A DNA stretch of 9,261 nucleotides from DATLCI01 sp046714215 (GTDB lineage Bacteria > Acidobacteriota > Terriglobia > Terriglobales > Acidobacteriaceae). Positions 5,081 to 9,261 of the stretch are shown in pieces. Every line of letters begins with the position of its first letter. Position 1 is the stretch's first letter. Position numbers and translations under genes: made by a program. The stretch spans positions 1-9,261 of the forward strand of contig JBKKBM010000047.1 of assembly GCA_046714215.1 (NCBI GenBank), written 5' to 3'. The notes under the pieces were generated by a model, which worked only from the letters and a program-made list of their open reading frames with translations, made no database searches and was not told the DNA's origin.

Positions 5081-8000
5081 ATGTCACAGAAATTCACCGG
5101 AACCAATCTGCTTAATCTGCGCCCCGGGGCCGTGTTGGCCATCATCTTCAACTTGCTCATGGCCGCCTCTGCGGTGGCGCAGCAGCCGACGACATCGACG
5201 CAGATGAAAGCGCAGGTCGCGCAACTGCCATTGGCTTTTGAACCGAACCAGGGACAAGCCGAACGGCAAGTGAAGTTTCTCTCGCGCGGGCCGGGATACC
5301 TGTTGCTGTTGACCAAGGACGAAGCGGTGCTGGCGCTGGGCGGGGGCAAAGCCGGCGAGCGAGACGTGGTGCGTCTGCAATTGGCGGGTGCGAAGCGCAA
5401 CCCCCAGGCCGAAGGCCAAGATCGTCTGGGCAGCAAGACCAACTATTTTCTAGGTAATGATCCCCGCCAATGGCGGACGAATATCCCCAACTTTGGCAAG
5501 GTGCGCTACGCACAGGTGTATCCCGGCGTAGACCTTTTGTATTACGGCAAGCAGAACAGCCTGGAACATGACTTCATCGTGGCGCCGAATGCGGACCCGG
5601 GAAAGATCGCGCTGAATGTAAAAGGCGCGAAGCAGTTGCGCCTCGATGAAAAGGGCAACCTGCTGCTGACCACCCGACTGGGACGGATCCAGTTGGATAA
5701 GCCGTTCATCTATCAGACCGATAAAAACGGCAAGCGGGTAGAGGTAGCGGGTGGATTCGCGCTTAAGGGGAATCGCGTCTCGTTCCATGTCGGGCCGTAT
5801 GACAAGAGCCGCGAACTGGTCATCGATCCGGTTTTGAACTATGCGACGTATTTTGGCGGGAGCATGGTGACGACGGCCAATGCGATCGCTGTGGATGCGA
5901 CGGGCAATGCGTACATCACGGGCTCGACAGCGTCGAGCGTAGGAACTTTGGCGGGGACGGCGCTGGGCGCGCCGGACCGCGACGGTACGACCAAGCTGGA
6001 CGTCTTTGTGGCGAAGCTGAATGACACGGGTACCGCGGTGATGTTCACCACCATCGTCGGCGGAGCAGGTGATGAAGTAGGGAATGCGATCGCGCTGGAT
6101 GGTTCGGGAAATGTGTTCGTCACGGGACGGACTACGTCCGCCACATTCCCGACGACGACCGGGGCGTATGTCACGGTGGGTGGGGCTACCGCCGACGTAT
6201 TTGTTTTCAAATTGGCGAGTGGTGGCGCAAGTCTGGCGTATTCGACCTTCCTGCCCGGAAGCGGGGCAGGGGACACTGCGCACGGCGTTGGGGTGACCCA
6301 GAATAACCACATCGTCGTCACGGGAGGAACCGACTCAAGCGATTTCCCGATCACCTCTGTGACCGCGTTCAACGGCACCAAATCGACCGGCATGGATGCA
6401 TTCGTCACCCGGATCAACCCCGCGGGCGCCGGCGCAACAGACTTGGTCTATAGCACGTTCATCGGCAGCACCGGTGAAGAGACCGCGCTGGCGCTAGCGT
6501 TGACGAATTCCAATGCGAGCATCGCCTACATCACGGGCAAGACTACGTCGGACCCGTATCCCACGGCGGGCAATAACGCCGACAGCAGCCGGGGTGGCAC
6601 CCAAGACGCTTTTGTTTCGCGCATCGACACGCGGTCGTATCGCATCACCGCAGCGGAGTGCGTCCGGGTAAGCAACGCGGGTTTTGCCGAGATCACGGCC
6701 GCAGGGCACAACTTCGTGAACGGGGACGCCGTGTTCATCAATGGTGTGACGGAGCTTGCAGGCGGTGCTGATTTTGACGTGAATAACGGCGACTATGTTG
6801 TGGCCAGTCATGGCATAACCGCGACCAAATTCCGCGTTCCGGATGGTTCGTGCGACACCGGCGAGGGTGGGACGCTGGCAGCTGTCGCTGCTGACGCCCA
6901 CGTTAAAGGCACCTTTTTCCTATCCACCCATCTGGGCGGAGACCTGGTAGATGAGGGCCGAGCCATTGCCGTAGATGGCAGCAACAGCGGAGTGGGTGCG
7001 GCTTACGTGACTGGCTTCACGACTTCCGTCGCCAACTTCCCGAATGCCGGGAACGCGGTCTCGAACACAGGTCTGAACGGAAACGGTGCGGGCGCGGAGT
7101 CGGATGCGTTCTATGCCAAGTTGAATTCCGGGACCAACCAAATCACCTATTCTGCCTACCTGGGCGGACCAGGAAACGATGTGGGGACGGCCATAGTCGT
7201 CAACAAGGGATGTACGACGACGGCGAATTGCGAAGCTCACGTCGGGGGCTACACCGAATCGGCAACGCGTTTCAACACAAATGCCTTGCAGGGCGCGCTT
7301 AGCGGAACGCGGGATGGTTTCGTCGCGCGAGTCGCGGCGGCGGGTACCGGCCTCACGTATGCAACATTCTTCGGCGGAACGGGCGTGGATGCGGTCGCTG
7401 GCCTGGCTGCAAATTACAACCCTGCTACGTCGGGTTCCACCAATACGGTGTTCGTGGCGGCGAACACGGACGCCACGATCGGCGCGGCCACCAATTTTGG
7501 CGGCACCACGACTGTAACTTCCAGCGCCGCGAAGACCGCACCCGATGCGGGCGCTACAGGGAGCGTGGTGGTAGCCAAACTTTCGGCGAATGCCACAGCG
7601 AATCCTTCGCTGGGTATCGGCGGGGTGAAGAATGTGGACCCGATCGGACAGGACACGGCGCTGACCTCGACCGTGAACTACACTTGGACGATCACCAACA
7701 CCAACGCGGCTAACGCCGTGACCATAGACATTCCGCTGCCGCAAGCCGGGGGCGCAGACTTGCTGACGATCAGCGGCACACCTTCCATCACCGGAACGGG
7801 AGCTGCTGGTAGCTGTACTACGAAGGTGGGAACGTCGACCGAGCCGGGTGGTTTGACGTGCGTGATCCCCAGCCTCACGGCGGCGGGCAGCTCACAGATC
7901 ATAGTAGCGGCAGCACCTACCGCGGCGGCGCACTGCGCCAATACAACCTGCACCATCCCCACCATCTCGCAGACCGGCAAAGTGGCGTCGGCGGAGATTG

Positions 8001-9261
8001 GCAGCCTGGTGACGTCGGCGGCGGTAGTCAGCAATCTCGCGCCGGTAGTCGACCTCTCGATCAGCGGCACGGTCTCGACCAGCAATGGCGGAGACGCCAT
8101 CTACGTGCAGGGCACGGATACCTCCGTGACGTACTCCCTGACGATCGCAAACGCGAGTACGGCGCCGACCATCGCGGCTAATGGCACGGGCTTGGACGTA
8201 CTGATCACGGCAACGTATCCGGCGAACCTGGTGATCGCGACGGCCACGCTGAACGGCGGAGCCACCGTGCTAGGAGATGCCCTGGTGCAGGGTACTCCGA
8301 ACTGCTTTGACGATACGGTCGGTCATATCCTGACCTGCAACGCGACCTCGATCGCTTCCGCGGCCAACGCGACCCTGGTGATCACGGGCAGCCTGAGCGC
8401 AGCTCCGAATGCCACCCTGAACAATCTGGTGACGACGTCAAAGTTCCCGCCCTCAGACACATCTGAGATCTTCACGACAAACGCGAACAACACCAACAAG
8501 AACTTCACGGTCGTGTATTCCGGACCGGAAGCGGATCTGGGGATCACAGCGTTCACGCCCTCAGCGACCACGCTGCGTACCGGCCAGAACCTGACTTATA
8601 CCGTTTCTTATGACAACGCCGGTCCGACGGACGCGACGCTGGTGACCATCGCGCTGACCCCGGCCGCTCCGACCCCGGCCAATACCGGACTCTTTACCTT
8701 TGTCTCGAACACCCCCGGCGACGGCGTGGCTGTGACTTGCACTCAACCCGGAGGCGCGGGTACGGTCATCAATTGCCCCATCGCCGATGCGGATGTGACG
8801 GCGGCGGCAACGGCCAAGACCTTTACCGTGACCGGCACCCTCACTTTGGACGCGACGGTGGCCTCGACCCTGCAGAACATGACGGCGAACATCTCCACCA
8901 CGGGCTCGACCTCAGAGCCGATCGTGGATGTGGGACCGAACACCGTCGGACCGGTGGGCACCACGTTCCGCCGCGAAGCCGCACTTTCCGTGAACACTTT
9001 CGCCACCAACAGCACCCGGCCTGACGGCGTGAACCTGGTCTACACCTTCAACGTGACCAACGCTACCGCTGACGGCGCCGCGCATGCCGCGGAGAACACG
9101 AAGGTCACTTTCAACCTGCCGCAGAATACGGCGGCCATCGTCTCCATCACTCCGGGTAGCTGCTCCGAGGGAACCCTGACCGCGCCCATCTGCAATATCG
9201 GCACGGTGGGTGTAGATGCGACGGTACCCGTGACCCTGACGGTGAATCCTCCCGACCTGGC
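5081..9261 (+). CDS. Giant secreted DUF7948-SBBP propeller-DUF11 protein (3' end outside the window)
   Basis: One stop-free frame gives 1393 residues before the window ends. A signal peptide (hydrophobic AVLAIIFNLLMAASAVA, cut near residue 34) is followed by a DUF7948-type domain at about 48-248 (FEPNQGQ, KTNYFLGNDPRQWRTNIP, VYPGVDLLYYG, LVIDPVLNY). Seven SBBP beta-propeller units follow, with cores near 267 (AIAVDATGNAYITG), 334, 400, 466, 624, 699 and 769. An unrelated beta-rich module at about 519-607 splits units 4 and 5. From about 845 come four DUF11-like Ig-fold domains (starts near 845, 988, 1147 and 1296), each with a Cys pair that could form a disulfide. Such proteins are secreted or surface-bound; adhesion or matrix roles are inference. 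The ATG at 5081 has GAGGGA upstream; an in-frame ATG at 5042 has none and would put the leader helix arm in the coding region. Regulation is discussed under the leader. Confidence 0.93.
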   Translation, partial: MSQKFTGTNLLNLRPGAVLAIIFNLLMAASAVAQQPTTSTQMKAQVAQLPLAFEPNQGQAERQVKFLSRGPGYLLLLTKDEAVLALGGGKAGERDVVRLQLAGAKRNPQAEGQDRLGSKTNYFLGNDPRQWRTNIPNFGKVRYAQVYPGVDLLYYGKQNSLEHDFIVAPNADPGKIALNVKGAKQLRLDEKGNLLLTTRLGRIQLDKPFIYQTDKNGKRVEVAGGFALKGNRVSFHVGPYDKSRELVIDPVLNYATYFGGSMVTTANAIAVDATGNAYITGSTASSVGTLAGTALGAPDRDGTTKLDVFVAKLNDTGTAVMFTTIVGGAGDEVGNAIALDGSGNVFVTGRTTSATFPTTTGAYVTVGGATADVFVFKLASGGASLAYSTFLPGSGAGDTAHGVGVTQNNHIVVTGGTDSSDFPITSVTAFNGTKSTGMDAFVTRINPAGAGATDLVYSTFIGSTGEETALALALTNSNASIAYITGKTTSDPYPTAGNNADSSRGGTQDAFVSRIDTRSYRITAAECVRVSNAGFAEITAAGHNFVNGDAVFINGVTELAGGADFDVNNGDYVVASHGITATKFRVPDGSCDTGEGGTLAAVAADAHVKGTFFLSTHLGGDLVDEGRAIAVDGSNSGVGAAYVTGFTTSVANFPNAGNAVSNTGLNGNGAGAESDAFYAKLNSGTNQITYSAYLGGPGNDVGTAIVVNKGCTTTANCEAHVGGYTESATRFNTNALQGALSGTRDGFVARVAAAGTGLTYATFFGGTGVDAVAGLAANYNPATSGSTNTVFVAANTDATIGAATNFGGTTTVTSSAAKTAPDAGATGSVVVAKLSANATANPSLGIGGVKNVDPIGQDTALTSTVNYTWTITNTNAANAVTIDIPLPQAGGADLLTISGTPSITGTGAAGSCTTKVGTSTEPGGLTCVIPSLTAAGSSQIIVAAAPTAAAHCANTTCTIPTISQTGKVASAEIGSLVTSAAVVSNLAPVVDLSISGTVSTSNGGDAIYVQGTDTSVTYSLTIANASTAPTIAANGTGLDVLITATYPANLVIATATLNGGATVLGDALVQGTPNCFDDTVGHILTCNATSIASAANATLVITGSLSAAPNATLNNLVTTSKFPPSDTSEIFTTNANNTNKNFTVVYSGPEADLGITAFTPSATTLRTGQNLTYTVSYDNAGPTDATLVTIALTPAAPTPANTGLFTFVSNTPGDGVAVTCTQPGGAGTVINCPIADADVTAAATAKTFTVTGTLTLDATVASTLQNMTANISTTGSTSEPIVDVGPNTVGPVGTTFRREAALSVNTFATNSTRPDGVNLVYTFNVTNATADGAAHAAENTKVTFNLPQNTAAIVSITPGSCSEGTLTAPICNIGTVGVDATVPVTLTVNPPDL

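Noticed and set aside
5450..8100. Long minus-strand open frames opposite the giant gene
   Set aside because: They lack ribosome sites and family resemblance, and mirror the GC-rich codons of the continuous plus-strand gene, whose domains are recognisable throughout.

Overview
The window looks like a chromosomal segment of an Acidobacteriota bacterium, probably of the Solibacter/Bryobacter/Koribacter type. The reasons are GC-rich coding sequence, an operon-like pair of zinc-finger anti-sigma factor and DUF3106 protein, a very large secreted SBBP-propeller/DUF11 protein, a two-FHA adenylate cyclase, and intergenic hairpin elements with GGC-TAAA-GCC and GGC-TGAA-GCC cores. The assignment is inference from gene content; no rRNA or other marker gene is present. 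I see no transposase, phage, CRISPR or complete tRNA.

Layout. (1) Bases 1-1394, plus strand: the tail of an upstream frame (probably an ECF sigma factor), a membrane-anchored zf-HC2 anti-sigma factor, and an exported DUF3106 protein with 18-residue tandem repeats, closed by a strong intrinsic terminator. This reads as a sigma/anti-sigma envelope-sensing unit. (2) 1395-2254: a two-hairpin repeat, then on the minus strand a YfiT/BstA-type DinB thiol transferase. Its upstream region carries back-to-back helices and a minus-strand intrinsic terminator, so it is either a small RNA or an attenuated leader. (3) 2255-3201: an exported beta-barrel protein on the plus strand, followed by a second copy of the hairpin repeat. 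(4) 3347-4696, minus strand: a soluble class III adenylate cyclase with two C-terminal FHA domains. (5) 4697-5080: a divergent regulatory region with 13-bp-period direct repeats near the cyclase and, toward the right-hand gene, a promoter candidate, an operator-like inverted repeat and a long leader helix. (6) 5081-9261, plus strand: one uninterrupted frame for a giant secreted protein (signal peptide, DUF7948, seven SBBP blades with a beta-rich insertion between blades 4 and 5, then four DUF11-like domains) that runs off the window.

Together the genes concern envelope and surface biology and signalling. No pathway links all of them. The least explained parts are non-coding: the leader of the giant gene, the structured region upstream of yfiT, the covarying hairpin repeat, and the direct-repeat array upstream of the cyclase.
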